A DNA stretch of 64,000 bases from Clostridia bacterium (GCA_017407995.1 JAFQVM010000031.1:1-64000), one strand, 5' to 3'; positions 1-8,670 are shown, counted from the first letter of the stretch. Numbers and translations are program-made. Notes: generated by a model not told the origin, from the letters alone.

Positions 1-189
1 AATGTAGAGCTTTGAAGCACCTGTTTTAATAGCCTTCTCCTCAAGTCCCTCAAGTTCTGTACCCTGACCGACGTCACCTGAAACTGCGATAACTTCACAG
101 TTGTTGTAGTTCTCTTTAAGCCACGGAATAATAATGGATGTATCAAGTCCGCCTGAATATGCGAGTACGACCTTTTTTATCTCTTTCAT
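1..189 (-). CDS. argG: Argininosuccinate synthase, N-terminal part (cut by window edge)
   Basis: Translation of the minus strand from the ATG at 189 gives 63 residues starting [18 protein letters not shown]. The [12 protein letters not shown]-pyrophosphatase loop is the signature of argininosuccinate synthase, which joins citrulline and aspartate in arginine biosynthesis. The following [11 protein letters not shown] segment also fits the family. A GGAGG ribosome binding site lies just upstream of the ATG and a good promoter lies at 226-253. The rest of the gene runs off the left end, so integrity cannot be judged. Confidence 0.93.
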   Translation of the reverse strand, partial: MKEIKKVVLAYSGGLDTSIIIPWLKENYNNCEVIAVSGDVGQGTELEGLEEKAIKTGASKLYI

Positions 190-225
190 ATGTATTTACC
201 TCCGAGTATTCTTTAATATACACCA

Positions 226-253
226 ATTATACAGCCAATATTCAAAAAATCAA
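226..253 (-). promoter_or_regulatory. Promoter of argG
   Basis: On the minus strand TTGATT (248-253) is followed after 16 bp by TATAAT (226-231), 37 bp before the argG start. This shows that argG has its own promoter and is not simply read through from trpS. No ARG box was recognised with confidence. Confidence 0.65.
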
Positions 254-334
254 GGGTTTTATTCACTTTTTATTCACTTTATCCCTTTGTCACAAAAAAG
301 CATGGACAAAACCCTTTTATTTTTTACAACTTTT

Positions 335-1345
335 TTACTTTTGAAGGAATCCAACCTTCCTCATAACCTTGTCAAGCGTGCGCTGTGAGATTCTTTGAGC
401 CATATCGGCACCCTTTGCAGCACACTCCATAAGATATGCCTTATCGGTTATACGTTCATTGAAGCGCTCACGCACAGGTGTAAGCTCCTCGATAACTGCC
501 TCTGCAACACTTACTTTGAAATCGCCGTAGCCCTTGCCTGCGAATTCGTTTTCAATCTCCTCAAAGCTCTTGCCTGTACAGCATGAGTAGATGGACATAA
601 GATTGTTTATGCCGTCCTTACCCTCACCGTAGCGGACTACTGCCTCAGAGTCTGTAACCGCACTCTTAAACTTCTTCATTATAGCGTCGGGAGTGTCAAG
701 AATTGAAACCGATGCTTTCGGATTGGGGTCTGACTTTGACATCTTCTGAGTAGGATTTTGCAGCGACATTACCCTTGCACCAACCTTGCCGATAAATGCT
801 TCGGGAATGGTAAAGGTGTTGCCGTAGATTCCGTTGAATCGCTCAGCGATATCTCTTGTTATTTCAAGATGCTGTTTCTGGTCAGCACCAATGGGAACAA
901 AGTTAGCTTGATAGAGCAGAATATCCGCAGCCATAAGCACAGGATATGTGAACAGACCGACGTTTACGTTATCTGCGTGCTTTTGCGACTTATCTTTAAA
1001 CTGGGTCATTCTTGATGCCTCACCAAACTGGGTGTAGCAGTCAAGAATCCATGCAAGCTGTGAATGTGTGTTGACGTGGCTCTGAATAAATATTACATTC
1101 TTCTCAGGGTCAAGTCCTATAGAAAGAAGCAGAGCAAAAGCCTCAAGGGTCTGACGTCTGAGTGTTGCAGGGTCCTGACGTACGGTTATTGCGTGCAAGT
1201 CTGCAACTGCATAGACACAATCATAGTCGTCGCTCATAGCCTTCCAGTTGCGCAGGGCTCCGAGATAGTTGCCGATAGTAGGAATAGCTGTCGGCTGAAT
1301 TGCGCTCAAAACACGTGGGCGGCGTTGTGGGGTGTTGTTTTCCAT
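335..1345 (-). CDS. trpS: Tryptophanyl-tRNA synthetase
   Basis: A 336-residue class Ic aminoacyl-tRNA synthetase, which charges tRNA-Trp with tryptophan in the cytoplasm. The HIGH-equivalent TIGNYLGALRNW is near residue 22, and the KMSKS loop is seen as QKMSKSDPN around residue 200. Length is normal for the short bacterial TrpRS (about 330). The start at 1345 has an AAAGGAG site 6 nt upstream. The gene follows the aminotransferase by only 11 bp, so the two are probably cotranscribed. No T-box leader was found directly upstream, which is unusual for a Firmicute trpS but expected for a second gene in an operon. Confidence 0.97.
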   Translation of the reverse strand: MENNTPQRRPRVLSAIQPTAIPTIGNYLGALRNWKAMSDDYDCVYAVADLHAITVRQDPATLRRQTLEAFALLLSIGLDPEKNVIFIQSHVNTHSQLAWILDCYTQFGEASRMTQFKDKSQKHADNVNVGLFTYPVLMAADILLYQANFVPIGADQKQHLEITRDIAERFNGIYGNTFTIPEAFIGKVGARVMSLQNPTQKMSKSDPNPKASVSILDTPDAIMKKFKSAVTDSEAVVRYGEGKDGINNLMSIYSCCTGKSFEEIENEFAGKGYGDFKVSVAEAVIEELTPVRERFNERITDKAYLMECAAKGADMAQRISQRTLDKVMRKVGFLQK

Positions 1346-1356
1346 TGTGTCTCCTT

Positions 1357-2547
1357 TCAGCCTCTCATTTCTTTGAGGACTTTTCCGATTATCTTCATGC
1401 CGTCAACAATCTTGTCGTCGGCGGGTGTTGAGAAGTTAAGACGCACTGCATTGCTCTTTCCTGCGGTGTCGGTAAAAAATGCAGTACCGGGAACAAGAGC
1501 GACCATATTTTCAGCACTGCGCTTTACAAACTCCAAAGCGTTGACATCTTCGGGCAGCTCGCACCAGATAAACAAGCCACCCTCAGGACGTACATAGCTT
1601 ACTGCATCGCCAAGCTCGCTGTCAATCATATCGCACATAAGATTGAGCTTCTTGCGGTATATTGCCTGTATCTTTTCAATGTGTGCATCAACATCATATT
1701 TTGTCATCCACTCAGCTACGACCATCTGCATAAACTGTGTGGTATGTACGTCAACCGCCTGCTTACCTACTGTCATCTTAGCTATGACCTCGGACGGTGC
1801 AACCGTAAATCCGACACGGATTCCGGGTGCAAGAATCTTTGAGAAAGAGCCGGAGTAAATAACAATTCCGTCCTCATCAAGACTCTTGATGCTCGGTATA
1901 TCCTCGCCTGCTACTCGCAAGTCGCCGTAGGGGTTATCCTCAAGAATCATCACGCCATACTCTTTAGCAAGAGCATAGAGCTTCTTACGCTTTTCGAGCG
2001 ACATCGTAACACCTGCAGGGTTGTGGAAATTAGGAATAGTATAGATAAACTTTGCATTCTCGTTCTCTTTCAGAGCCTTTTCAAGCTCTTCCATGTTCAT
2101 TCCGTCAGCCTCTACAGAAACACCGACAAGCTTTGTGTTGTATGAACGGAAACAGTTGAGTGAACCGATAAACGACGGATTCTCACAGATAACAACATCG
2201 CCCTCATTGCACAGAACCTTTGTCGACAAATCCATTACCTGCTGAGCTCCGCTGGTTATAATAACAGAGTCAAATTCTTTGACTATATCATATTTCTCTT
2301 TCATCCTCTTAGTAACTGCAGCGATGAGCGGAGCATAACCCTCTGTTACTCCGTACTGCAAAGCCTCTATAGGACGGTTTGCAAGTATATCGGCGGCTAT
2401 AGCCTGAACTTCAGAAACAGGGAATGCATCCGGTGCGGGGTTGCCTGCTGCAAAGGGAATCATTCCGGGCAATGAAGTTGCTTTCAAAATCTCTCTGATA
2501 GCCGAGGGCTTCAGCGATGAAATTTTATCAGAAAATTTGTATTCCAT
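1357..2547 (-). CDS. PLP-dependent class I/II aminotransferase (2-aminoadipate/LysN-like)
   Basis: A 396-residue fold-type I aminotransferase. Visible family features are the AAGNPAPDAFP substrate segment near residue 33, the TSGAQQ cofactor-phosphate contact near 97, the NFHNPAG motif near 170, the EDNPYGDL aspartate region, and the PLP-lysine motif YSGSFSKILAPGIRVG near residue 232. The sequence resembles the 2-aminoadipate/aromatic aminotransferase group (LysN, Aro8, and the catalytic domain of MocR regulators), but there is no N-terminal GntR domain, so it is a stand-alone enzyme. The exact amino acid substrate cannot be read from sequence. It is the first gene of a probable operon with trpS. 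Confidence 0.88.
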   Translation of the reverse strand: MEYKFSDKISSLKPSAIREILKATSLPGMIPFAAGNPAPDAFPVSEVQAIAADILANRPIEALQYGVTEGYAPLIAAVTKRMKEKYDIVKEFDSVIITSGAQQVMDLSTKVLCNEGDVVICENPSFIGSLNCFRSYNTKLVGVSVEADGMNMEELEKALKENENAKFIYTIPNFHNPAGVTMSLEKRKKLYALAKEYGVMILEDNPYGDLRVAGEDIPSIKSLDEDGIVIYSGSFSKILAPGIRVGFTVAPSEVIAKMTVGKQAVDVHTTQFMQMVVAEWMTKYDVDAHIEKIQAIYRKKLNLMCDMIDSELGDAVSYVRPEGGLFIWCELPEDVNALEFVKRSAENMVALVPGTAFFTDTAGKSNAVRLNFSTPADDKIVDGMKIIGKVLKEMRG

Positions 2548-2624
2548 AATCGGTTACTTCCTTTCAAGTAGCACCTTATTTTTACCTATATATCAAATAA
2601 TTAGTATATCATAATGCTTCTCGG

Positions 2625-2653
2625 TTGTAAATCAAAAAGTTTTGTGGTAAGAT
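2625..2653 (+). promoter_or_regulatory. Promoter of the 2686 phosphatase gene
   Basis: TTGTAA (2625-2630), a 17-bp spacer and TAAGAT (2648-2653) lie upstream of an AGGAG site and the ATG at 2686. Confidence 0.55.
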
Positions 2654-2685
2654 AATTAGGCAATTTCAAACAGGAGATATAGTAA

Positions 2686-3333
2686 ATGTATAATACAATT
2701 ATTTTCGACTTCGACGGCACTTTAGCCGACACAGGCAAGGGTGTTTTCGGCGGTGTTCAATATGCCTTGCGCAGTCTCGGCTTTGATGAGCTGCCGCTTG
2801 AAAAGCTAAAGACATTCGTAGGACCGCCTTTGGAGGTAAGCTTTGAATCACAATGCGGAATCACAGGTGATATCTGCACCGAGGCTGTAAAAAAATACCG
2901 TGAGTACTACTCAGAAACAGGAGTTTATGAACTTGAGCTTTTCGCCGACACGGTAAGCACTCTCAAAGAGCTCAAAAAACTTGGATTTAAAATAGGTGTA
3001 GGCTCATCAAAGCCTGAAGTTTTTCTCAACAGAATCATTGAGCGCTTTGAACTCAAAGAATATTTTGACTGCGTATCGGGTGCCACTTTCGGCAAACCTC
3101 ACGCAAACAAAATCGGCATCATAACCGATGCCATGGAGAGACTCAACGTTACCGACAAAAGCTCCGTACTCATGGTCGGAGACCGCTGTTATGACGTTGA
3201 GGGCGCTCACGGTGCGGGAATAAAGTGCGTATGTGTACTTCAAGGCGGATACGGCTCACGTGAAGAATTCGAAACAGCAGGTGCTGACTATATCGTTGAC
3301 ACCTTGGCAGATGTACTGGATATTATAAAATAA
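2686..3333 (+). CDS. HAD-family hydrolase, phosphoglycolate phosphatase-like
   Basis: A 215-residue HAD hydrolase of subfamily IA. The nucleophile motif FDFDGTLADTG is at residues 7-17, GSSKPE near 107 is motif II, and the acidic motif MVGDRCYDVEGAHGAG near 165 supplies the metal ligands. A helical cap lies between motifs I and II. Gph/PgmB-like enzymes hydrolyse small phosphate monoesters such as 2-phosphoglycolate or act as beta-phosphoglucomutases. The substrate here is not determined by sequence. The gene stands alone with its own promoter and terminator and converges on ssrA. Confidence 0.88.
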   Translation: MYNTIIFDFDGTLADTGKGVFGGVQYALRSLGFDELPLEKLKTFVGPPLEVSFESQCGITGDICTEAVKKYREYYSETGVYELELFADTVSTLKELKKLGFKIGVGSSKPEVFLNRIIERFELKEYFDCVSGATFGKPHANKIGIITDAMERLNVTDKSSVLMVGDRCYDVEGAHGAGIKCVCVLQGGYGSREEFETAGADYIVDTLADVLDIIK

Positions 3334-3368
3334 AAAAAGACTCTGAGTTTTTCTCAGAGTCTTTTTTT
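3332..3368. terminator. Bidirectional terminator between the phosphatase gene and ssrA
   Basis: A 9-bp stem GACTCTGAG/CTCAGAGTC with a TTTTT loop is flanked by an A-run on the left and a T-run on the right. It can therefore stop transcription from both the plus-strand phosphatase gene and the minus-strand ssrA, whose CCA end lies directly next to it. Confidence 0.85.
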
Positions 3369-3718
3369 TGGTGGAGATGGCGGTAATCGAAACCGCGTCC
3401 GAAAAGCAATTCCCACAGCTTTCTACGAGCGTAGCCTGTCTTTTAACATTCCCTCAGTGCCGCACCGTCAGGCAGGTTCGACACCTTAGTAGTCCCGTTA
3501 TTCATGACGGGTTACGAAACGCTCACCCGTGCACGTTCACTGCTAATCGACGCCTTGTACCGGGCCGCAGTACTCCCGGCAAAGACGGCTGCTATTTAAG
3601 CAGCTTTTAAAACTGTTTTATTGTCGTTTATTATTTAAACGTTGCGGATTTTATAGCGGTCCCGCACCGCTGCTCGCTTACCGAGGTTCATCCTCCCCGT
3701 CGAAATCCTTTCATCCCC
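3369..3718 (-). ncRNA. ssrA: Transfer-messenger RNA (tmRNA)
   Basis: On the minus strand the RNA begins GGGGATGAAAGGATTTCGAC and ends in a T arm, CATCTCC and an encoded CCA. The 5' GGGGATG pairs with 3' CATCTCC as the tRNA-like acceptor stem. The mRNA-like part encodes a short tag that reads N-D-N-K-T-V-L-K-A-A followed by TAA (3598-3630). The codon before the first Asn is ATA, not the usual Ala codon, so the resume codon is uncertain. Pseudoknot-forming GC-rich segments follow. smpB lies 3 bp upstream, and the pair rescues ribosomes stalled on broken messages. Confidence 0.95.
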
Positions 3719-3721
3719 ATA

Positions 3722-4183
3722 TTAATAATTTTTCATGCTGCGTTCAATATTGCGTGCAGCATCTTTTTTTGCGGCGGTCTCACGTTTGTCGTAGAGCTTT
3801 TTACCCTTGCACAGCCCTAATTCAATCTTTGCACGTCCACGCACAAAATATACGCTCAAGGGTATGAGGGTCAGTCCCTCCTGCTTAGTCTGGCCCAAAA
3901 GGCGCATTATCTCACGCTTATGCATAAGCAATCTGCGTACACGCACAGGGTCACGGTTAAAAATATTGCCGTGCTCATAAGGGCTTATGTGCATACCGTG
4001 GACAAAAATCTCGCCGTCCTTTATAGAGCACCATGAATCTTTGAGATTTAATTTGCCCTGCCTTATAGACTTTACCTCTGTGCCGAAAAGCTCTATTCCC
4101 GCCTCAAACCTGTCGAGTACAAAATAGTCGTGATACGCCTTCTTATTCTGGGCTACAGCCTTTCTTTCCTCTGTTTTACCCAC
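3722..4183 (-). CDS. smpB: SsrA-binding protein SmpB
   Basis: A 153-residue small basic protein that binds the tRNA-like domain of tmRNA and is essential for trans-translation. Conserved segments include NKKAYHDYFVLDRFEAGI near the N-terminus, GTEVKSIRQGKLNLKDS, and the C-terminal YDKRETAAKKDAARNIER tail that enters the decoding centre. The start is the GTG at 4183. The adjacent ssrA gene confirms the assignment, and the two share the promoter at 4226-4254. Confidence 0.97.
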   Translation of the reverse strand: MGKTEERKAVAQNKKAYHDYFVLDRFEAGIELFGTEVKSIRQGKLNLKDSWCSIKDGEIFVHGMHISPYEHGNIFNRDPVRVRRLLMHKREIMRLLGQTKQEGLTLIPLSVYFVRGRAKIELGLCKGKKLYDKRETAAKKDAARNIERSMKNY

Positions 4184-4225
4184 GGCTTATCACTTCCTTT
4201 CTGCCCGGGCAGAGTTTGGAGATTT

Positions 4226-4254
4226 ATTATATCTCACGGCAAGTTCGATGTCAA
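4226..4254 (-). promoter_or_regulatory. Promoter of smpB-ssrA
   Basis: A perfect consensus on the minus strand: TTGACA (4249-4254), 17-bp spacer, TATAAT (4226-4231), 43 bp before the smpB GTG. Confidence 0.85.
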
Positions 4255-4450
4255 GCATTTCGCAAATTGTGCTTTTATTTTACACGAAATCCAAAATTTA
4301 ACATGAAAATAAAAATGGCTGTCCGCTTTCACACCTTCTGCATATCATGTTTATGAGGGTTAAACCTTAAAACAAGCGCAGGTGCGCCGACGGTGGCAGC
4401 TAAAACTGTCCGCAGGGGAGCCGAGGCATATGCTCTGTGCATAAAATAAA
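4255..4450. other. Intergenic stretch without a recognised feature
   Basis: Together with the smpB promoter this makes a gap of about 310 bp. The left part is AT-rich. The part from about 4320 is more GC-rich and carries CTGTCCGC twice (near 4320 and 4410), but no gene, RNA family or full-length repeat was recognised. Confidence 0.4.
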
Positions 4451-4474
4451 GGGGGCTGCTAAAAAGCAGTCCCC
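4451..4474 (-). terminator. Terminator of the 4496-5068 gene
   Basis: A 10-bp stem GGGGGCTGCT/AGCAGTCCCC (one G-T pair) is followed on the minus strand by CTTTATTTTA. Confidence 0.7.
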
Positions 4475-4495
4475 TTGTGCCGTCATATCCGTTTT

Positions 4496-5068
4496 TTAGT
4501 CAAACACCCTGATTATGTTCATGATAATATACCCTATGCCATGCATCATAAATTTCGGAATTCTCTCCTCGTCCAAGTCCATTTCAGCATAGTTGTACCT
4601 ATGATATGTGTAGTCAAAATTCTCCCATATGCCTGTCCACTCAAACATAAGCATAAACATACAAACAGCCATATGCATAGCGAGTTCTCCCGCAAAGCGA
4701 TTAGTACCCAGCAAAACGACGTTTCCTTCTAAGTCCGCTGTTATTTCATGTGTATTAGCCACTATCTTTTTTACAGCTCTGTCAAAAACGAAAATATTAC
4801 TTATCTGCGGATTATCGCTAATCATGACTCCTACTAAAACCGTCTGTATATCGTCATACACAACAATAATCTTATAATCTGCTTCCTGCGCTATTTTAGT
4901 TGAAAGTGTTTCTATTTCATCATTGCTAAAAAACGCAAACATATACTTAAAAATCTCTGCTCTCGACTGAGAAACTTCCGTATCGTCGCCGTTTTGTACC
5001 GCATAAGCAGGCACCGCCATAGCTGCAACAAGCAGAATTGCCAACAAAACAGAAATCACTTTTTTCAT
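4496..5068 (-). CDS. Secreted protein of unknown function
   Basis: 190 residues with a clear signal peptide: MKKVISVLLAILLVAAMAVP followed by a probable AYA cleavage site near residue 23. The mature part starts acidic, has a mixed alpha/beta look in the middle (YKIIVVYDDIQTVLVGVMI), a Met-rich helix near residue 130 (AMHMAVCMFMLMFEW), and a hydrophobic C-terminal segment. No family was recognised. The gene stands alone, with its own promoter (5105-5134) and terminator. Confidence 0.7.
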   Translation of the reverse strand: MKKVISVLLAILLVAAMAVPAYAVQNGDDTEVSQSRAEIFKYMFAFFSNDEIETLSTKIAQEADYKIIVVYDDIQTVLVGVMISDNPQISNIFVFDRAVKKIVANTHEITADLEGNVVLLGTNRFAGELAMHMAVCMFMLMFEWTGIWENFDYTYHRYNYAEMDLDEERIPKFMMHGIGYIIMNIIRVFD

Positions 5069-5104
5069 TGTTTCACCCCGCCGTAAAAATCAATCTCTTG
5101 ATAT

Positions 5105-5134
5105 AGTTTACAATGACACATTCAAAAATGTCAA
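5105..5134 (-). promoter_or_regulatory. Promoter of the secreted-protein gene
   Basis: Minus-strand TTGACA (5129-5134), 18-bp spacer, TAAACT (5105-5110). Confidence 0.55.
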
Positions 5135-5160
5135 TATTTGGATATGTTTCGCACCTAAAA

Positions 5161-5184
5161 AAAGCTCCCTCAAAGGGAGCTTTT
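5161..5184 (-). terminator. Terminator of trxB
   Basis: The stem AAAGCTCCCT/AGGGAGCTTT is followed on the minus strand by a T-run, 8 bp after the trxB stop. Confidence 0.85.
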
Positions 5185-5191
5185 AACAACA

Positions 5192-6100
5192 TCAAAGTCT
5201 GTCAATATATTTGCATGCAGCAAGTGCTGCGACAGCACCGTCTGCAGCGGCGGTAGTCAACTGACGAACCTGCTTTGTGCGGCAGTCGCCTGCGGTATAT
5301 ATACCCGCTGTGCCCGTTTCGCAGTCCTCATCAGCTATGATATATCCGAAATCATCAAGTTTCACGACGTCAGCGAAAGCTTTGTTATCGGGCATCTGTC
5401 CGACTGCAACAAACAATCCGTTCAAGGGCAGTTCTTGTTCCTCGCCGGACTTGTTTTTTACCTTGACAGCAGTCAACGTTCCGTCGCCTATAAGCTCTGA
5501 CACTTCACTCTCAAGAAGCATAGAAACATTATCTTTTGTGTTGAGAGTATCTACAAGTGCCTTTTCACCTCTGAACTCGTTGCGGCGGTGTATAAGTGTA
5601 ACCTTTGAGCAGTAGGCAGACAGAAAAATTGCAGACTGCAAAGCACTGTCACCTCCGCCTACGACAGCGACTTCCTGACCCTTGAAAAATGCACCGTCGC
5701 AAACAGCACAATAGGACAATCCCATGCCCGAAAAATCCTCTTCACGCTCTATGCCGAGCGGTCTGTGTTTAGCGCCTGTTGCGATAATTACGCATTTACA
5801 CGAATAGCTGTTTGAGTCTGTAATGACTGTCTTTTCAGCACCGTCAATTATCTTCTCGACACGCTCAAGCTCAACATCTGCACCGAGAGTCAGGGCTTGA
5901 GAAACAAGACCGTCTGCAAACTCGTTGCCGCTTATACTCGCTATTCCGGGATAGTTTTCAACTCTCGGAGATGAGGTTATCTGGCCACCGAAGCCCTCAC
6001 CCTCCGTTACCAAAACGCTTTTTCCCGCTCTGAGCGCATAAATCGCAGCGGTAAGCCCCGCTGTGCCTGCGCCGACTATTATAATATCATATTGCTGCAT
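5192..6100 (-). CDS. trxB: Thioredoxin-disulfide reductase
   Basis: A 302-residue flavoprotein that moves electrons from NADPH through FAD to thioredoxin. Visible features are the FAD dinucleotide loop GAGTAGLTAAIY near residue 11, the redox-active SYCAVCDG near 132, the NADPH loop VVGGGDSALQSA near 148, and the C-terminal FAD motif IYTAGDCR near 271. Length is normal. It lies just downstream of nrdD, which itself carries a redoxin domain, so a role in supplying reductant for deoxynucleotide synthesis is plausible. That link is inference. Confidence 0.96.
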   Translation of the reverse strand: MQQYDIIIVGAGTAGLTAAIYALRAGKSVLVTEGEGFGGQITSSPRVENYPGIASISGNEFADGLVSQALTLGADVELERVEKIIDGAEKTVITDSNSYSCKCVIIATGAKHRPLGIEREEDFSGMGLSYCAVCDGAFFKGQEVAVVGGGDSALQSAIFLSAYCSKVTLIHRRNEFRGEKALVDTLNTKDNVSMLLESEVSELIGDGTLTAVKVKNKSGEEQELPLNGLFVAVGQMPDNKAFADVVKLDDFGYIIADEDCETGTAGIYTAGDCRTKQVRQLTTAAADGAVAALAACKYIDRL

Positions 6101-6122
6101 TAAACTTACCTCTTAAAACCGT

Positions 6123-6182
6123 CGAAAAAATCGCACAACAGCAGAACTCTGCTTTAGTTTAACTGCGTTGCACGATTTTTCG
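6123..6182 (-). terminator. Long terminator-like hairpin after nrdD
   Basis: A near-perfect stem of about 20 bp pairs 6123-6144 with 6163-6182 (outer CGAAAAAATCG/CGATTTTTCG). The T-run is inside the stem's 3' arm on either strand. It sits between the nrdD stop and trxB. Confidence 0.6.
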
Positions 6183-6198
6183 ATTTAATTATTTCTTA

Positions 6199-8583
6199 TT
6201 ACGGTGTTTCAATAAACTTTTTGATGTTTGAAACATTTGCATATGTCTCATACTTCTCACCGTTGAACACAACGAGTGTAGGTGCCTGTCTTATACCAAG
6301 CTCCTGTGTGAGCTGTGCATTTTCTTCAGCGTCAACTTTCTCAAAAGCTATATCAGCTTTCTGAAGCAGTGTGTCCGCCACCTTACAGTTAGGACAGGTC
6401 TTTGTTGTAAAGAGCATGACTTTTGCATCGCTGTTCACGGCTGATGTCTGCTCTGCTACTTCGTCTGCATCGGTAACTGTGTGAGAAACAGTGCGCTCGT
6501 GAGCAAGCTTCGACTTTTCAACATCATAGACCTTTCTGTCGTTGAACTCCTGAGTCTTACCGTCGTTCCAGTTCTGAACAGGACGGTAGTAACCTGTAAT
6601 TCTGCTGTAAACCTCTGCGCTTCCGCCGCATGTCGGGCAGGTAAAGTGCTCACCGGAGATATATCCGTGGTCCTTACATACAGAATATGTCGGAGAAATT
6701 GTGTAATAAGGAAGCTTGTAGTTCTCAGCAATCTTCTTGACTAATGCAGCAGTTGAATTCCAAGTGGGAAGCTTCTCACCAAGGAAAGCATGGAATACTG
6801 TACCTGATGTGTATCTCGTCTGCAAATCGTCCTGAATATCAAGAGCTTCAAAGATATCCTCTGAGAAGTCAACAGGAAGATGTGAGCTGTTGGTGTAGTA
6901 AGGTGTGCCGCCATCCTTTGCTGCTGTGATGATGTCAGGATACTGAGCAACATCGTGCTTTGCAAAGCGGTAGGTTGTTGACTCCGCCGGAGTTGCCTCA
7001 AGGTTATACAGGTCGCCGTACTGCTCCTGATAGTCTGGAAGGCGCTCACGCATATGGTCGAGAACCTCTTTTGCAAACTGCTGAGTCTTCTCGTGAGTCA
7101 TGTCAGCTCTGAGCCAATTAGCATTAAGACCAACCTCGTTCATACCGATAAGACCGATTGTTGAGAAGTGATTCTCAAATGTGCCGAGGTAGCGCTTTGT
7201 ATAGGGATAAAGTCCCTCTTCAAGAAGCTTTGTGATAACTGTACGCTTTACGCTGAGTGAACGTGCGGAGATATCCATAAGTCTGTCAAGACGGCTATAG
7301 AAATCAGCCTCGTCCTTTGCAAGATATGCGATTCTGGGCATATTGATTGTAACAACGCCGACAGAACCTGTGCTCTCACCGCTGCCGAAGAATCCGCCGG
7401 ATTTCTTGCGAAGCTCACGAAGGTCAAGGCGCAGACGGCAGCACATGCTGCGGATATCGCTGGGTTCCATATCGCTGTTGATATAGTTTGAGAAATACGG
7501 TGTACCGTATTTTGAAGTCATCTCAAAGAGAAGACGGTTGTTCTCTGTATCAGACCAGTCAAAGTCTGAAGTGATGGAGTAGGTCGGAATCGGATACTGG
7601 AATCCACGTCCGTTGGCGTCGCCCTCAATCATGGTCTCGATAAACGCCTTGTTTATCATATCCATCTCTTTCTTACAGTCTTTATATTTGAAATCCATCT
7701 CCTTGCCGCCAACGATAGCAGGAAGCTCTGCAAGGTCATTGGGAACTGTCCAGTCAAGAGTGATGTTTGAGAACGGTGCCTGAGTACCCCAACGACTCGG
7801 TGTGTTTACGCCGAAGATGAAGGACTCGATGCACTTTTTAACCTCACGGTATGAGAGGTTGTCCACCTTAACGAAGGGAGCAAGATAGGTATCAAATGAC
7901 GAGAAAGCCTGAGCGCCTGCCCACTCGTTCTGCATGATACCGAGGAAGTTCACCATCTGATTGCAGAGGGTTGCAAGGTGGCTTGCAGGTGAAGATGTAA
8001 TCTTGCCCGGTACGCCGCCGAGACCTTCCTGAATGAGCTGTTTTAATGACCAGCCTGCACAGTAGCCTGTAAGCATTGAAAGGTCATGAATGTGAATATC
8101 ACCGCTGCGGTGAGCATCTGCAACTTCTGCATCATAGACCTCAGAGAGCCAATAGTTAGCTGTGATAGCGCCGCTGTTGCTCAGGATAAGTCCGCCGACG
8201 GAATATGTGACGGTGGAGTTCTCCTTAACACGCCAGTCGGAAACCTTAACGTAGCTGTCCACAAGAGCCTTGTAGTCAAGGATGGTGGACTTCATGTTTC
8301 TGACCTTTTCACGCTGCTTTCTGTAAAGGATGTATGCCTTTGCAACGTCGTCATAGCCTGCCTGGATAAGTACAGACTCAACGCTGTCCTGAATATCCTC
8401 AACAGGGATAAGGTCATTTTTGATTTTTCCTTCAAAATCGGATGTGACTTTAAGAGCAAGAAGGTCTATCACGCTGGGGTGATACTGTTTATTCTGTGCT
8501 TCAAAAGCCTTTGTTATTGCTGCGGAAATTTTTGCTATGTCAAATTCTGAGAGAGCGCCGTCTCTTTTAATTACCTGGTACAT
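6199..8583 (-). CDS. nrdD: Anaerobic (class III) ribonucleoside-triphosphate reductase with a C-terminal redoxin domain
   Basis: The ATG at 8583 follows a perfect AAGGAGGAG and gives 794 residues beginning MYQVIKRDG. Residues 1-90 are an ATP-cone allosteric domain. The large glycyl-radical barrel follows, with SMCCRL in the finger region near 400, TINMPRIA near 430, a metal-site segment CKDHGYISGEHFTCPTC near 650, and the radical-site motif RITGYY near 675. Residues about 722-794 form an extra glutaredoxin/thioredoxin-like domain with FTTKTCPNCKVAD and the cis-proline APTLVV. Class III enzymes reduce ribonucleotides under anoxia. The fused redoxin suggests thiol rather than formate as reductant (inference). 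Upstream nrdG supplies the activase. Confidence 0.96.
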   Translation of the reverse strand: MYQVIKRDGALSEFDIAKISAAITKAFEAQNKQYHPSVIDLLALKVTSDFEGKIKNDLIPVEDIQDSVESVLIQAGYDDVAKAYILYRKQREKVRNMKSTILDYKALVDSYVKVSDWRVKENSTVTYSVGGLILSNSGAITANYWLSEVYDAEVADAHRSGDIHIHDLSMLTGYCAGWSLKQLIQEGLGGVPGKITSSPASHLATLCNQMVNFLGIMQNEWAGAQAFSSFDTYLAPFVKVDNLSYREVKKCIESFIFGVNTPSRWGTQAPFSNITLDWTVPNDLAELPAIVGGKEMDFKYKDCKKEMDMINKAFIETMIEGDANGRGFQYPIPTYSITSDFDWSDTENNRLLFEMTSKYGTPYFSNYINSDMEPSDIRSMCCRLRLDLRELRKKSGGFFGSGESTGSVGVVTINMPRIAYLAKDEADFYSRLDRLMDISARSLSVKRTVITKLLEEGLYPYTKRYLGTFENHFSTIGLIGMNEVGLNANWLRADMTHEKTQQFAKEVLDHMRERLPDYQEQYGDLYNLEATPAESTTYRFAKHDVAQYPDIITAAKDGGTPYYTNSSHLPVDFSEDIFEALDIQDDLQTRYTSGTVFHAFLGEKLPTWNSTAALVKKIAENYKLPYYTISPTYSVCKDHGYISGEHFTCPTCGGSAEVYSRITGYYRPVQNWNDGKTQEFNDRKVYDVEKSKLAHERTVSHTVTDADEVAEQTSAVNSDAKVMLFTTKTCPNCKVADTLLQKADIAFEKVDAEENAQLTQELGIRQAPTLVVFNGEKYETYANVSNIKKFIETP

Positions 8584-8641
8584 TGTTCTCCTCCTTATAC
8601 CTTTCATCCTTTATTATTCCCTCAAGGGGTGTCTGAGAACA

Positions 8642-8670
8642 ATTATACACGTACTAAATGTGCTTGTCAA
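8642..8670 (-). promoter_or_regulatory. Promoter of nrdD
   Basis: A perfect consensus: TTGACA (8665-8670), 17-bp spacer, TATAAT (8642-8647), between nrdG and nrdD. nrdD can thus be transcribed independently of nrdG. Confidence 0.88.

Noticed and set aside
3368-3610. 80-residue plus-strand open frame
   Set aside because: It lies entirely within the minus-strand tmRNA gene, which explains all of this sequence.
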